DNA of 64,000 bases from Erwinia pyri (GTDB lineage Bacteria > Pseudomonadota > Gammaproteobacteria > Enterobacterales > Enterobacteriaceae), in assembly GCF_030758455.1 (NCBI RefSeq), contig NZ_CP132353.1:372001-436000 (forward strand), in the 5' to 3' direction. Made by a program: the position numbers and the translations under genes. Positions within the stretch are counted from its first letter, which is position 1. Every line of letters starts with the position of its first letter. The notes under the pieces were generated by a model. The model searched no databases. It had not been told where the DNA came from and saw only the letters and a list, made by a program, of their open reading frames with translations. Below, piece after piece: positions 11,528 through 21,217 of the stretch.

Positions 11528-13666
11528 TCAGAACAGCGGACGAATACTCTGGCTGGTGCTCAGCGCGGGGCTGAAGCACTTATCATAATAGGTCTGAATG
11601 GCGATAATCCGCTGACGGTTACGGTGAATACGCCGCAGCGCCAGCAAACCATTGATCACGAAACAGAGTGCTACCACCAGCAGCAGCAGGCTGGTGCCGA
11701 GATAGCGCCATAACGTCAGCGTGTCTGGCGCGTTGTGCAGCGCGATATGCCGCGTGCCGTTCGCATCAGTGCTGATATTGGTCACAATGCCGTTAGCGGA
11801 GAAGGGCGTATGCAGCAGCATGCCGGCAAGCCTTTGCAGCTCTGGCCACTGATCGGGTGCATTGTAATCAAACAGCGAGACGGTAGGCGCCTGCTGATTC
11901 ACTAATTGCCTGCCTTCATCACTGAGGATCAGGAAACCGCCCGGCGGTGGGCTGTTCAGGGCTTCAGCAGCACGTCGCGTTTCCCGGTAGAAGAAAGAGG
12001 ATGTCGCGGTGTTTACCAGGTTCTCCAGCGCTTCGGCACTGACAGGACGCAGCAGAACGTTCATGCCGTTTAATGCGCCAGAATCTGCACGGTGCACCAG
12101 CGTTTCCCAATCTTTGGCATTCCCCAGATTGACCAGGGCGTTTTTCAGCCTGACGCAATCCTGCTCCTGGCTACAGAGCTCCTGCGTTCTCAGCACGATA
12201 TCGGAGAAGTCATCCAGCAGGATCATGCCCGATTTCTGAATAGCGGTGGCCAGCTGCGGGTTAAGCTTGGGATCGGTGCTGGTCTGGGGATGAAGCTGCT
12301 GGCTGGTGGTGCTGAGCAGCGCGGTGGCTTTATCAATAATGTCAGACTGAGGCTGGGGCAGGGGAGCGGCATTATTCCAGTAAACGGCAGAACAGTCGAA
12401 AGGCATAAACGCATAGGTGCGGTTGCCCTGATAAGTCGCCGGGATAGAACACATCCCTTCACCGTTCACCTTCAGGCTGTCGCCAACGTGAAGCGACATT
12501 TTCTCCAGATCATTTACCGAATGTACCTGCACGCTCTCCGTGCCTTTCAGCCAGGCGATGCTCAGCTTAAGCGGCATACTCAGCGGGATCCACGCCACTA
12601 ACAGCACCAGCACCAGCAGAGAACCCGCTGCCAGCACTAAATTCTTTTTCCAGCGCTGGATCGGAAAGTTACGCACCTCATCCTGCAGAGAAAGGAAGCG
12701 ACCCTGGCGGACAACGTGGCGGTTAAGGTAAATATCCACTTCTGTGGATTGCCCCAAATCGTTGGAGACATAGGGCTGCCAGTGAGGGGGATAGATCAGA
12801 TCAATGATACCCAGCGAAATGTTGCTGACCTGACCCTGATTCGATTCACCGAACAGTCCCCAGCGCTTGGGCGCACCTCTGAGGCAGTGGATTTCCCGCA
12901 GATCTTTCTCTGTCGGACGACGGATCAGGAACCAACAGCTCACTACCAGCAGCGCGGTTCCGGCCAGTACCAGCCAGGGCATCAACAGTTCAGGGCCGAC
13001 CAGGCTGATAAAAAACAGCAGGAACGCGACGCAGATGGCGACCGCTTCCCGCGTGCCGTCCGGGCGGCTGAGCGCATACTCTTCGGCGCTCTCTTTGCGC
13101 ACGCTAATCAGCTCAATGTTTTCGCTCTCTTCTTTTCTGATCGAGGCGTTTTGCGACACGGGCCGGACAACGGGCGCCAGCGCGGGTTGCTCGTAGACAT
13201 AATTGACCAGCGAATGGCCATTGAGCGAAATCACCAGCGGAATAGAATGCGTTTTGATCAGCTCGACATAATTCTCTTCCGCAATGTACTGCTCCCATAA
13301 CGGCGGCAGATGCACTTCTACAGCATCAAGGTAGTAGCGCCACTTGTTGGGTTCATCGGTAGAGAGGCCATAGCGGGTGATTGAGCGGGTGACCGGGTAG
13401 ACGTTGCTGCTTTGTGAGGTGAGCGTTAACGGCTCTGCCGTCCTGCTCACGCCGCCAGGCAGCGTATTGTCGCGCTGTTTTCCAAGCAGGGAAATATAGC
13501 GCTCGACGGCTTTACGCTCGTCCTCGCTTAATTTGCGAAAGGGGGGACTGATAAATGGCAGTGGTTTCGCCAACGGCGGACGATGCCGCATAGCGTACCA
13601 GAAGAAACAACCCGCCCCGATCGAGCAAGACAGCATCACAGCCAATATAATGACTATCGTGCTCAT
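11528..13666 (-). CDS. igaA: IgaA (YrfF), inner-membrane inhibitor of the Rcs phosphorelay
   Basis: IgaA restrains the Rcs envelope-stress system by contacting RcsD; the outer-membrane lipoprotein RcsF relieves it. The 712-aa protein matches the family length (711). It has an N-terminal membrane segment (residues 3-25), a pair of segments near residues 200-240, another near 345-365 and a last one near 650-670, with a large periplasmic part in between. Conserved stretches include ITRYGLSTDEPNKWRYYLDA, HCLRGAPKRWGLFGE and CVRLKNALVNLGNAKDWE. It is divergent from nudE. Confidence 0.95.
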   Translation of the reverse strand: MSTIVIILAVMLSCSIGAGCFFWYAMRHRPPLAKPLPFISPPFRKLSEDERKAVERYISLLGKQRDNTLPGGVSRTAEPLTLTSQSSNVYPVTRSITRYGLSTDEPNKWRYYLDAVEVHLPPLWEQYIAEENYVELIKTHSIPLVISLNGHSLVNYVYEQPALAPVVRPVSQNASIRKEESENIELISVRKESAEEYALSRPDGTREAVAICVAFLLFFISLVGPELLMPWLVLAGTALLVVSCWFLIRRPTEKDLREIHCLRGAPKRWGLFGESNQGQVSNISLGIIDLIYPPHWQPYVSNDLGQSTEVDIYLNRHVVRQGRFLSLQDEVRNFPIQRWKKNLVLAAGSLLVLVLLVAWIPLSMPLKLSIAWLKGTESVQVHSVNDLEKMSLHVGDSLKVNGEGMCSIPATYQGNRTYAFMPFDCSAVYWNNAAPLPQPQSDIIDKATALLSTTSQQLHPQTSTDPKLNPQLATAIQKSGMILLDDFSDIVLRTQELCSQEQDCVRLKNALVNLGNAKDWETLVHRADSGALNGMNVLLRPVSAEALENLVNTATSSFFYRETRRAAEALNSPPPGGFLILSDEGRQLVNQQAPTVSLFDYNAPDQWPELQRLAGMLLHTPFSANGIVTNISTDANGTRHIALHNAPDTLTLWRYLGTSLLLLVVALCFVINGLLALRRIHRNRQRIIAIQTYYDKCFSPALSTSQSIRPLF

Positions 13667-14075
13667 GCTTCCCTCATTCCTGCCACGATGCTCCCGTCAT
13701 TATTATGATGATACCCGGTCATGATCATATCGTTACCGACATTGTGGCGGGTTTAGACGGCTCTGGCAATCCGCTGTGTATACAAAAATAGCGCGCAAAA
13801 TCATAAAATTAGAATAATAGTATAAGATTCCCTGCGCAAATGTTATCAACCATTACGCATGACCAGTATCGGTATATTCCTATTTTTCCTGGTCCTGATT
13901 GACATTAGCGAAAACCTTTTCATCCGCTGTGGCGGAATTGTTATAACCGCATAAAAATAATCCGTGCGATGATTGGCATCCCCGCGCTGGTGCAGCACAA
14001 TGGGAAGATGACGGTCAGCGCACCGCAACTTCCGGGCTATGATGCTCTTTTTCCGGCTTGACTCCTGGGGCCATA
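13667..14075. other. 409-bp divergent intergenic region igaA/nudE
   Basis: A+T-rich region that must hold promoters for igaA (minus) and nudE (plus). A TTGACA is present at 13899-13904 but no -10 box lies at 16-18 bp. No gene, repeat or structured RNA could be recognised; a 60-codon minus-strand frame at 13846-14028 resembles nothing known to me and was left out. Confidence 0.5.
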
Positions 14076-14642
14076 ATGACCAGACAACTGCAAAAACCCA
14101 AAATTCTTAACGTTGAAGCTGTGGCGCGTTCCCGCCTGTTCACCGTTGAAGCCGTCGATCTGGCATTCAGTAACGGTGCCCGGCGCGTCTATGAGCGGAT
14201 GAAACCCTCCGATCGTGAAGCGGTAATGATTGTGCCTATCATTGACGATCACCTGATTCTGATTCAGGAATATGCGGTGGGGCTGGAATGCTATGAGCTT
14301 GGTTTCCCTAAAGGGCTAATCGATCCGGGCGAAACGCCGTTTGAAGCCGCTAATCGCGAGCTGAAAGAGGAGGCGGGCTACGGTGCTGAAATGCTGGAAA
14401 CCCTGGGCAAGCTGACGATGGCGCCCTCTTACTTTTCCAGCAAGATGAATATTGTGGTGGCCGAAAATCTTTACGAGGAAAAGCTGGAAGGGGATGAGCC
14501 TGAGCCGCTTCCTCAGCTGCGCTGGCCGCTGGACAATCTGCTTGGGCTACTGCAGGAACCCGATTTCCGTGAAGCGCGCAATGTCAGCGCACTGTTTCTG
14601 GTACGGGAGTGGTTGGTGAAGCAGGGGCGATTGAGCTATTAA
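14076..14642 (+). CDS. nudE: ADP compounds hydrolase NudE (Nudix family)
   Basis: NudE hydrolyses ADP-ribose, NADH and diadenosine polyphosphates. The start at MTRQLQKPKILNVE gives 188 aa and aligns with the E. coli protein; the longer frame adds six residues. The Nudix box is complete: G in GLIDPGE, seven residues, then RELKEEAGY (about residues 88-112). It is transcribed alone between igaA and mrcA and ends at a strong terminator. Confidence 0.96.
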   Translation: MTRQLQKPKILNVEAVARSRLFTVEAVDLAFSNGARRVYERMKPSDREAVMIVPIIDDHLILIQEYAVGLECYELGFPKGLIDPGETPFEAANRELKEEAGYGAEMLETLGKLTMAPSYFSSKMNIVVAENLYEEKLEGDEPEPLPQLRWPLDNLLGLLQEPDFREARNVSALFLVREWLVKQGRLSY

Positions 14643-14670
14643 AAAAGCGAACCGGGGTTCGCTTAAGCAG

Positions 14671-14706
14671 AAAGGGATGCGACGTAAGCCGACGCATCCC
14701 TTTTTT
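14671..14706. terminator. Terminator between nudE and mrcA
   Basis: AAAGGGATGCG pairs with CGCATCCCTTT, followed by a run of six T. A smaller hairpin (AAGCGAAC/GTTCGCTT) precedes it at 14645-14664. The A run on the left also allows use by the convergent mrcA transcript. Confidence 0.88.
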
Positions 14707-14715
14707 GTGGCAGGA

Positions 14716-17271
14716 TCAGAAGAGCTCGTGGCTCTCACCGTTATCCATCAGGGTGGTGCCGACATCATGTACCGAGTACTCGGTTGGCTGTGTGCCCTCG
14801 ATAAAGTACTCCTGGCGCGTGTTGCCACCGCCGTTTGCCAGCTTGCCAGTGCTGCGATCAATCGTCACCGTCACCACCCCTTCTGGCGGCGTTAGCGGCT
14901 GGACCGGTACGCCATCCAGCGCGACTTTCATATAGGCGTCCCAGGCAGGTTGCGCACTTTTCGCGCCCCCTTCGTAGCCAGAAATTTGATCCTTAATGGC
15001 GCCGGAAGCGGTGGTACGCCCCAGATCGCGGCGATGATCGTCAAAGCCAATCCAGACTGAGGTCACCACGCCCGGACCGTAGCCAGAGAACCACGCATCT
15101 TTCGAGCTGTTGGTGGTACCCGTTTTACCGCCAATATCATTCCGACCCAAATCGCGGCCCGCGCGCCAGCCGGTTCCCATCCAACCCGGCTCCCCGAAGA
15201 TATTGGAATTGAGTGCGCTTTTAATCAGGAACGACAGCGGCGTGTTAATCACGTGAGGAGCGTACTGCTGTTCACCCTCCTGTTGAACCTGCTGTTGTGA
15301 AACCTGCTCAAGCTGGGGCTGCGGCACGGCAGGTTTTTCCCCTTCTTTAGAGACGGCAACGTTTTCCACGCTCTCTTCACTCAGGGCAACGGCTTTTTTC
15401 GTGTCGCCGTAAATCACCGGCAGATTACATTCCGGACAGGCGATTTTCGGTTTTTCTTCAAAGAGAGTGTTGCCCTGCTCATCTTCAATCTTGCTGATGA
15501 AGTAGGGATCAACCAGGAAGCCGCCGTTCGCCATAACCGAATAGCCGCGTACCATCTGCAGCGGCGTAAAGGAGGCAGAACCCAGCGCCAGCGATTCGGT
15601 ATGCACGATATTTTGCGCCGGGAAGCCGAAGCGCTGCAGATACTCGGCCGCGTAGTCCACGCCCATGGCGCGCATGGCACGAACCATCACCACGTTCTTC
15701 GACTCACCCAGCCCCTGACGCAGACGGATAGGGCCATCATAGGTGGCAGGGGAGTTTTTTGGCCGCCAGTCAGAACCCGCTCCCGCATCCCAGCGTGAGA
15801 TCGGCACGTCGTTAAGGATGGAAGCCAGGGTCAGGCCACGGTCCATCGCTGCGGTGTAGAGGAAAGGTTTAATATTCGAACCGACCTGACGCAGCGCCTG
15901 GGTGGCACGGTTAAATTTGCTCAGGTTGAAATCAAACCCGCCTACAAGCGCGCGGACTGCGCCATTGTGCGGGTCGAGTGAGACCAGAGAGGAGTTCACG
16001 TCAGGCACCTGGCCAAGCCACCACTCTGAACCAACCTGGCGAACCCACACCTGCTGGCCAGCCTGCACCACTTCGGTAACAGATTTTGGCGTACGGCCCT
16101 GAACGGTATCGGACTTGTAAGGACGAGCCCAGCGCATGCCCGCCAGGTTCAGCGTAACGTTGCTGCCATCACGCAGGGTTGCCGTCGCAGCGTCGCTGTT
16201 GGCTTCGGTAATGACCGCCGGGATCAGCGGGCCGTAGACAGGCAGCGCTTTAAGCGTTTTCAGAATTTCAGTGTGGCCCCATGGGTTCTGACCCACTTTC
16301 CACAGCACGTTAGCCGGGCCGCGGTAGCCGTGACGCATATCATAGTTCATCACGTTATCCTGCACCGACTTCTGAGCAGCCAGCTGCAGTTTGCGCGTGA
16401 TGGTGGTGGTGACTTTGAACCCGTCGTTATAAGCATTATCGCCATAACGTTTTACCATCTCCTGACGAACCATTTCTGTCAGGTAAGGGGCTGAAAACGC
16501 AATTTCAGGCGCATGGTAATTGGCAACCAGCGGCTCGATGCGGGCATCCTGGTACTGAGCCTGGGTAATATATTGCTGATCGAGCATGCGGCTTAACACC
16601 ACATTGCGGCGCTGAACGGCGCGTTCATGGGAGTAAAGCGGGTTAAACGTTGAGGGCGCTTTTGGCAGACCGGCGATCATCGCCATCTCGCTAAGAGAGA
16701 GCTGATCGACATTTTTGCCGAAATAGACCTGTGCAGCAGCACCCACGCCATAAGCGCGGTAACCCAGGTAGATCTTGTTCAGATAAAGCTCAAGGATCTC
16801 ATCCTTGGTCATCATCTGCTCAATGCGGATGGCAAGAAACGCCTCTTTGATTTTACGCATCAGCGTGCGCTCAGGGCTGAGGAAGAAGTTACGCGCCAGC
16901 TGCTGAGTGATGGTGCTCGCCCCTTGCGAAGCGTGGCCAGAGACCAGGGCAATACTCGCCGCACGGAAGATCCCGATAGGGTCGACCCCGTGGTGCTCGT
17001 AGAAACGGCTGTCCTCGGTGGCGATAAACGCCTTCACCATCTCAGGGGGGATCTGCGGCAGCTTCAATGGGATACGGCGCTTCTCACCATACTGAGCAAT
17101 CAGCTCATTATCGGCACTGAAGACCTGCATAGGCGTCTGAAGACGCACATCTTTCAGCGTGGCGACGTCGGGCAGCTGAGGCTCTATGTATTTGTACAAA
17201 CCATAGATCGAGCCTGCTCCCAGCAAAATGCAACACACTGCAAGGATCAAAAAATACTTTACGAACTTCAC
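14716..17271 (-). CDS. mrcA: Penicillin-binding protein 1A
   Basis: PBP1a is a bifunctional peptidoglycan synthase anchored in the inner membrane. The 851-aa protein has a membrane segment at residues 5-25. The GT51 glycosyltransferase domain carries catalytic E86 in ATEDSRFYEHHG, and QGASTITQQLARN follows. The transpeptidase domain has SNIK near residue 465, SKN in LGESKNVVMV and KTGTT near residue 717. Length matches E. coli (850). The segment between KAVALSEES and EQQYAPH is Gln/Glu-rich and variable, as in other enterics. It is divergent from hofM, as in E. coli. Confidence 0.98.
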   Translation of the reverse strand: MKFVKYFLILAVCCILLGAGSIYGLYKYIEPQLPDVATLKDVRLQTPMQVFSADNELIAQYGEKRRIPLKLPQIPPEMVKAFIATEDSRFYEHHGVDPIGIFRAASIALVSGHASQGASTITQQLARNFFLSPERTLMRKIKEAFLAIRIEQMMTKDEILELYLNKIYLGYRAYGVGAAAQVYFGKNVDQLSLSEMAMIAGLPKAPSTFNPLYSHERAVQRRNVVLSRMLDQQYITQAQYQDARIEPLVANYHAPEIAFSAPYLTEMVRQEMVKRYGDNAYNDGFKVTTTITRKLQLAAQKSVQDNVMNYDMRHGYRGPANVLWKVGQNPWGHTEILKTLKALPVYGPLIPAVITEANSDAATATLRDGSNVTLNLAGMRWARPYKSDTVQGRTPKSVTEVVQAGQQVWVRQVGSEWWLGQVPDVNSSLVSLDPHNGAVRALVGGFDFNLSKFNRATQALRQVGSNIKPFLYTAAMDRGLTLASILNDVPISRWDAGAGSDWRPKNSPATYDGPIRLRQGLGESKNVVMVRAMRAMGVDYAAEYLQRFGFPAQNIVHTESLALGSASFTPLQMVRGYSVMANGGFLVDPYFISKIEDEQGNTLFEEKPKIACPECNLPVIYGDTKKAVALSEESVENVAVSKEGEKPAVPQPQLEQVSQQQVQQEGEQQYAPHVINTPLSFLIKSALNSNIFGEPGWMGTGWRAGRDLGRNDIGGKTGTTNSSKDAWFSGYGPGVVTSVWIGFDDHRRDLGRTTASGAIKDQISGYEGGAKSAQPAWDAYMKVALDGVPVQPLTPPEGVVTVTIDRSTGKLANGGGNTRQEYFIEGTQPTEYSVHDVGTTLMDNGESHELF

Positions 17272-17388
17272 CTGATATTTTCCATTCTCAGTCGATTGGG
17301 CAGTTTATAAACAATCGCGCGGTAGTATAAAGGCAAGCCTGAAGCTTGGATACGTTATTCATTACTGACGATATGGAGATCGCGCTTA

Positions 17389-18216
17389 ATGGCATTTCAG
17401 ACATGGCAAGTCGGCCTGGATATTCAAAACGGGCAGCTTTGCGCCCTCGGCATCCAGCGTTGTCGCAACGGCTGGCAACTTCGCCACTGGTGGCAGCATG
17501 CGTTGCCGCAAGATACGTTAGTTAACGGGCTGCTGCAACGTCCTGAACCGCTGATCCCCCTTCTGCAACGCTGGCGTAAGCTGCTGCCTTATCGCCTCTC
17601 GCTGCGGGTGGGATTTCCGCCGCAGCTGGTTCTGCAACGGCAGGTTGAACTGCCGGGCACCCAGTTACGTGAGCCAGAGCGTAGCAGGTACATCACCGCA
17701 GCGGCGAGGCGATTTTTCCCAATTGAACCGGAGACGCTGGCGCTCGACTACCGGGCAGATGCGGAGCAGCAGCAGGCTCTCTACATCACCGCGGCACGTC
17801 GTGACGCGCTGCAGGCGTGGCTGCACTGCCTTGAACGGGCCAGCCTGAAGGCAAACGTGCTGGAGCTGACGCCCGCCGCGCTCTGTGCTTTGTCCAGCTC
17901 GCTCTCGCTCACGCCTTCCGCAGCATTAGTGCACCGGCTGCACGATCACTGGTTGTGGTACACGGCGCAGCCAGGGCATCCACGCTGGGGATGGTGTTCC
18001 CTGCAGGAGGCACCCGATTTTGCCGCTCTGCAACAGAAGCAGCTGGCGACGATTAACGCATTCTACTACAGCTCCGTTCTGGAAGAGCCTCTTCCCGTCT
18101 CTGCGCAATGGCTGGATCCGTTAGCGGCTTTCTCCCTGAAACACCCCCCTTTACCTCAGTTTGCCGGAGCTTTCTCTCTGGCGGCAGGGCTGGCGCTACG
18201 ACCGGGAGATGCCTGA
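17389..18216 (+). CDS. hofM: HofM, PilM-like assembly protein for DNA uptake
   Basis: First gene of hofMNOPQ, the enteric counterpart of pilMNOPQ / comABCDE, used for DNA uptake as a nutrient in E. coli. The 275-aa protein resembles PilM-type actin-fold cytoplasmic proteins: N-terminal WQVGLDIQNGQLCALGIQ is the nucleotide-binding beta-hairpin of that family. The next gene starts inside the stop codon (TGATG at 18214-18218). In E. coli the operon is under CRP with Sxy; I looked for a CRP-S site upstream and did not find a convincing one. Confidence 0.88.
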   Translation: MAFQTWQVGLDIQNGQLCALGIQRCRNGWQLRHWWQHALPQDTLVNGLLQRPEPLIPLLQRWRKLLPYRLSLRVGFPPQLVLQRQVELPGTQLREPERSRYITAAARRFFPIEPETLALDYRADAEQQQALYITAARRDALQAWLHCLERASLKANVLELTPAALCALSSSLSLTPSAALVHRLHDHWLWYTAQPGHPRWGWCSLQEAPDFAALQQKQLATINAFYYSSVLEEPLPVSAQWLDPLAAFSLKHPPLPQFAGAFSLAAGLALRPGDA

Positions 18217-18761
18217 TGGTCTGGGTCAATCTTCTGCCGTGGCGAGCCGAACGGCTTAAAAGTCAGTGGCAGCGCTGGCTGCTGGTGATGGGGGTGCTGA
18301 TGTTGATGCTGCTAACAGCGAGCGTGCCGCTCTGGGGGCAACAGGCGTTGAACCAGCAGAACATTAAGCTGATTGAGCAGGTTCATCAGGCGCAGCAGAA
18401 CGTCAGGCAACAGCTGAAGCAGTTAACGTTACTGGAAGCGGAACGGGAGGCGCTGCGTCACTCAACAGCAAACCAGCTCAGGCGCAGAGAAGCGCTTAAG
18501 CAGTGGGCTCTTTTTATCCGCAATCTGACAACAGCAATGCCCGATACGCTGTGGCTGACTGGCCTTACGAAAAGTCAGCAGAGTCTGACAGTTTCAGGAG
18601 TTTGCCAGGGCGTCAGCGATCTTGCTGCTTTCCGCCAGCGTTTGCAGGAGATGGCGCTGATTGCACAGGTGAAAATGGGCACGTTAAGCCGGAGCAAAGA
18701 GGGCCAGATGCTTTTTCATCTGCTTGCTTCACTCAGTAGGGAGAATCGTGCCGATGAGTAA
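18216..18761 (+). CDS. hofN: HofN, PilN-like inner-membrane protein
   Basis: The start chosen is the ATG overlapping the hofM stop, giving MVWVNLLPWRAERL and 181 aa; a longer frame would overlap hofM by more than 100 bp. The N-terminal (F/V)NLLPWR motif and one membrane segment at residues 22-40, followed by a periplasmic coiled-coil region rich in Gln, are typical of PilN. The partner is expected to be HofO, with HofM on the cytoplasmic side. It overlaps hofO by 8 nt. Confidence 0.88.
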   Translation: MVWVNLLPWRAERLKSQWQRWLLVMGVLMLMLLTASVPLWGQQALNQQNIKLIEQVHQAQQNVRQQLKQLTLLEAEREALRHSTANQLRRREALKQWALFIRNLTTAMPDTLWLTGLTKSQQSLTVSGVCQGVSDLAAFRQRLQEMALIAQVKMGTLSRSKEGQMLFHLLASLSRENRADE

Positions 18762-19254
18762 ACTTTTCTATCGCTGGTTAAGCTGTTCCCTCTGGCTACA
18801 GGGTGGTTCCGTGAGCCTCTTTTTCACCCTGCTGGCGGGGCTTTTGTGGGGATTCTGGGGGGCACCTGTGCAGCAAAACAGCCTCAGACTGATCCAGCTG
18901 CAGCGGCAGCAGATGGGTGACTATCAGCAGCTTATGCGCTCTCTGGCAGCAAAGGGGACGCTGGCGGGTATTGCGTCTGAGATCGCACAGCTCAAACAGG
19001 CAGCAGAACCTGGCGGGCGCGAGGTTTTCTCACTGCAGAGGCTGACAGAAGTAACAAAAAGCTCCCTGGCAGAGTGGCAACCCGCCAGCCAGGGAGGGAG
19101 TCTGGCTCTGCTGCTCACCTGGCCGCAGGTTGAGAGCGTATTCAGCTATCTCAGCTCGCTCCCGACGGGCGTGGCGCTACCGGACTTCACCCTTAAACCG
19201 GAAAAACAGCAGTTACGTCTGCACTTATCGCTGGCCGTAAAAGATGAGCGCTGA
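18754..19254 (+). CDS. hofO: HofO, PilO-like inner-membrane protein
   Basis: The start at MSKLFYRWL gives 166 aa. One membrane segment lies at about residues 20-42; the remainder is a periplasmic alpha/beta domain. Position, size and topology fit the PilO slot of the hof operon, although sequence conservation in this family is low. It overlaps both neighbours (8 nt with hofN, 11 nt with hofP), pointing to translational coupling. Confidence 0.8.
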   Translation: MSKLFYRWLSCSLWLQGGSVSLFFTLLAGLLWGFWGAPVQQNSLRLIQLQRQQMGDYQQLMRSLAAKGTLAGIASEIAQLKQAAEPGGREVFSLQRLTEVTKSSLAEWQPASQGGSLALLLTWPQVESVFSYLSSLPTGVALPDFTLKPEKQQLRLHLSLAVKDER

Positions 19255-19639
19255 CCTCAGAATAAATTGGCGGCTGGCGGCAAGCCTGTTCCTGCTGTTG
19301 ACGGCAGAGTGCCAGGCCAGCAGGGATCCCTTCAGGCCTGTTGAGGCTGCCTGCCGACAGGAACAGGTTGTTCCTGAGGGCTGGCGACTAAAAGGGATCG
19401 TCGGGCAAAAACAGGATTACCGCGTCTTATTGCTAACGGTAAACGGAAAATGGGCACAGCGACGCCAGGGGGAGCCAGTGGATGAGCACTGGTATCTGCT
19501 TAACGTTGGCGCGCTCAGCATTACGCTGGGCGATCGAAAAGGGTGCCAGTCGCCAGTAGAAAAACGCTTAAAAGGAAGCCTCTATGAAAGGGATGATTTG
19601 CCTGCTGTTCCTCCTCTGCTTACCGCTTTCTCGGGCTGA
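19244..19639 (+). CDS. hofP: HofP, PilP-like periplasmic protein
   Basis: The 131-aa protein has an N-terminal hydrophobic signal (residues 10-24) followed by SRDPFRPVEAAC, the DPF(R/F) motif typical of PilP. The LKGIVGQKQDYRVLLL and VDEHWYLLNVGALSITL segments form the small beta domain. It would bridge HofO and the secretin HofQ. Its last 56 nt overlap the start of hofQ in another frame, an unusually long overlap for this operon. Confidence 0.82.
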   Translation: MSADLRINWRLAASLFLLLTAECQASRDPFRPVEAACRQEQVVPEGWRLKGIVGQKQDYRVLLLTVNGKWAQRRQGEPVDEHWYLLNVGALSITLGDRKGCQSPVEKRLKGSLYERDDLPAVPPLLTAFSG

Positions 19640-20831
19640 AAAAAGCCCCCTCTCTCTGGCATTCGACGAGGCGCCGGTTGGGCAGGTTTTTCAGGCCCTT
19701 GCCGCCTGGAAACAGCTCAATCTGGTGGTGGCCCCGGAGGTGAGCGGCACGCTGTCAGTGAGGCTGGATAATGTTGCCTGGGAGCAGGCCATCGCGCTGG
19801 TTGCCAGAATGGCTAAGGTTACCATTGAGCAGCAGCAGAATGTCCTGCTGGTCTGGCCGGAAAGCAGGCTCCTGGAGCAGCAGCGTCAATTGGAAAAAGC
19901 GCGGGAAAAAGCGGAGGCCGAACTGCCATTAATCACAGAGGTGCTGACGCTGGCCCATGCCGATGCCAGTACGGTCAACAGCAGTTTGCTGGCTGAACGG
20001 GCGAAATTAATGAGTGGGCGCGGTAGCGTGACCGTGGATACCAGAACCAACAGCCTGCTGTTACGGGAGACTGAACCGGCTCTGGAAGCGATCCGCCGCT
20101 GGGTGCATGCTCTTGACGTCCCGCTTGAGCAGATTGAGCTGGCGGCACATATCGTCACCATCAACGAGGAGAGCCTGCGGGAGCTGGGCGTGCGTTGGGG
20201 GCTTTCCGGCGAGGAACAGATTACCCGTGCCTTACGCGCCAGCCAGTTCAGCGTTAATTTGCCGGTGACGGAAGCCGCGCTGACGGCGGGTTTCACGCTG
20301 GCCAGGCTGGATGGCCGGCTGCTTGATCTGGAGCTGAGCGCGCTGGAGCAGGAGAGCAAGCTGGAGATTATCGCCAGTCCGCGCCTGTTTACCTCTCATC
20401 AGCAGACTGCCAGCATTAAGCAGGGCACCGAAATCCCTTATGAAGTCTCCAACGGCAGCAATGGCAATACCCGCGTTGAGTTTAAGGAGGCGGTGCTGGG
20501 GATGGAGGTGACGCCGGTTGTACAGCATGACGGGCGGATTTTACTCAAGCTGCATCTTTCACAAAATGTGCCTGGCCGCACGATGCGCAGCGGAGAGGGG
20601 GAGTACCTGGCTATCGATAAACAGGAAATCCAGACTCAGGTCACGCTGAAAGATGGGCAAACGCTGGCATTAGGGGGCATTTTCCAGCGTGAAAATGCCA
20701 ACGGACAACGAAAGGTGCCGCTGATTGGCGATATTCCGATAGTGGGGTCGCTTTTTCGTTATGATATTCATCAGCAAAAACGGCGGGAATTGGTGATCTT
20801 CATCACGCCACGACTGATCCGTGACGAGTAA
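19584..20831 (+). CDS. hofQ: HofQ, secretin-type outer-membrane channel
   Basis: HofQ forms the outer-membrane pore for double-stranded DNA import. The 415-aa protein has a signal peptide (residues 1-18), two small N-domains (SLAFDEAPVGQVFQALAAWK and LTLAHADASTVNSSLLAERA), and a C-terminal secretin domain with GTEIPYE and LGGIFQRE, ending VPLIGDIPIVGSLFRY plus ELVIFITPRLI. Start: ATG 19584 with AAGGAAG upstream, inside hofP. It lacks PilQ-type AMIN domains, as do E. coli HofQ and Haemophilus ComE. Confidence 0.93.
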   Translation: MKGMICLLFLLCLPLSRAEKSPLSLAFDEAPVGQVFQALAAWKQLNLVVAPEVSGTLSVRLDNVAWEQAIALVARMAKVTIEQQQNVLLVWPESRLLEQQRQLEKAREKAEAELPLITEVLTLAHADASTVNSSLLAERAKLMSGRGSVTVDTRTNSLLLRETEPALEAIRRWVHALDVPLEQIELAAHIVTINEESLRELGVRWGLSGEEQITRALRASQFSVNLPVTEAALTAGFTLARLDGRLLDLELSALEQESKLEIIASPRLFTSHQQTASIKQGTEIPYEVSNGSNGNTRVEFKEAVLGMEVTPVVQHDGRILLKLHLSQNVPGRTMRSGEGEYLAIDKQEIQTQVTLKDGQTLALGGIFQRENANGQRKVPLIGDIPIVGSLFRYDIHQQKRRELVIFITPRLIRDE

Positions 20832-21217
20832 TGCGTTTTTTAGTGCAAACTGAGAAAGCAGATGCTTTTTTCTGGCAATGAAGGCATATGCGTTTGACGC
20901 AAGAGCCGAATTAGCTTACAAGGTTTAGCGATTTTGATTTATGGGCCTCGGTTTGGCTTCAGAGAATGCATAGAACCCGTTTTTTATCGTGCGCAACCGG
21001 CGTAGCCGATGCAGTGACATCGGGCTGATAAATGAAGCGGACTGAAACGCGCCCTGAGTGCGCAATGGGCAAGGTCAATTTAATCGGTTGCCAAAACACC
21101 TTCAGTGTTGAGATAATTTTCATCTGACTCTCGCACTATCGCTCATGAGGTTTCAGTTCATGTCCTGTCCGGTTGGACGGGGTATCATTAACGAATTGTC
21201 TTAGTAATACCGAAAAA
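20832..21217 (+). promoter_or_regulatory. 386-bp hofQ-aroK intergenic region with aroK promoter
   Basis: A candidate promoter TTGACG (20894-20899), 17 bp, TACAAG (20917-20922) would drive aroK with a leader of about 290 nt. The leader contains a small hairpin CCTGTCC/GGACGGG around 21164-21181 close to the start. A weak terminator-like AAAGC/GCTTT stem with a T run follows hofQ at 20855-20871. No short gene was recognised. Confidence 0.5.

Noticed and set aside
13846-14028. 60-codon minus-strand frame in the igaA-nudE gap
   Set aside because: No ribosome-binding site, atypical composition, no similarity recognised.
17281-17388. CRP-S (TGCGA-N6-TCGCA) site expected before hofM
   Set aside because: Only TCGCG half-sites occur; the left half does not match at the required spacing.
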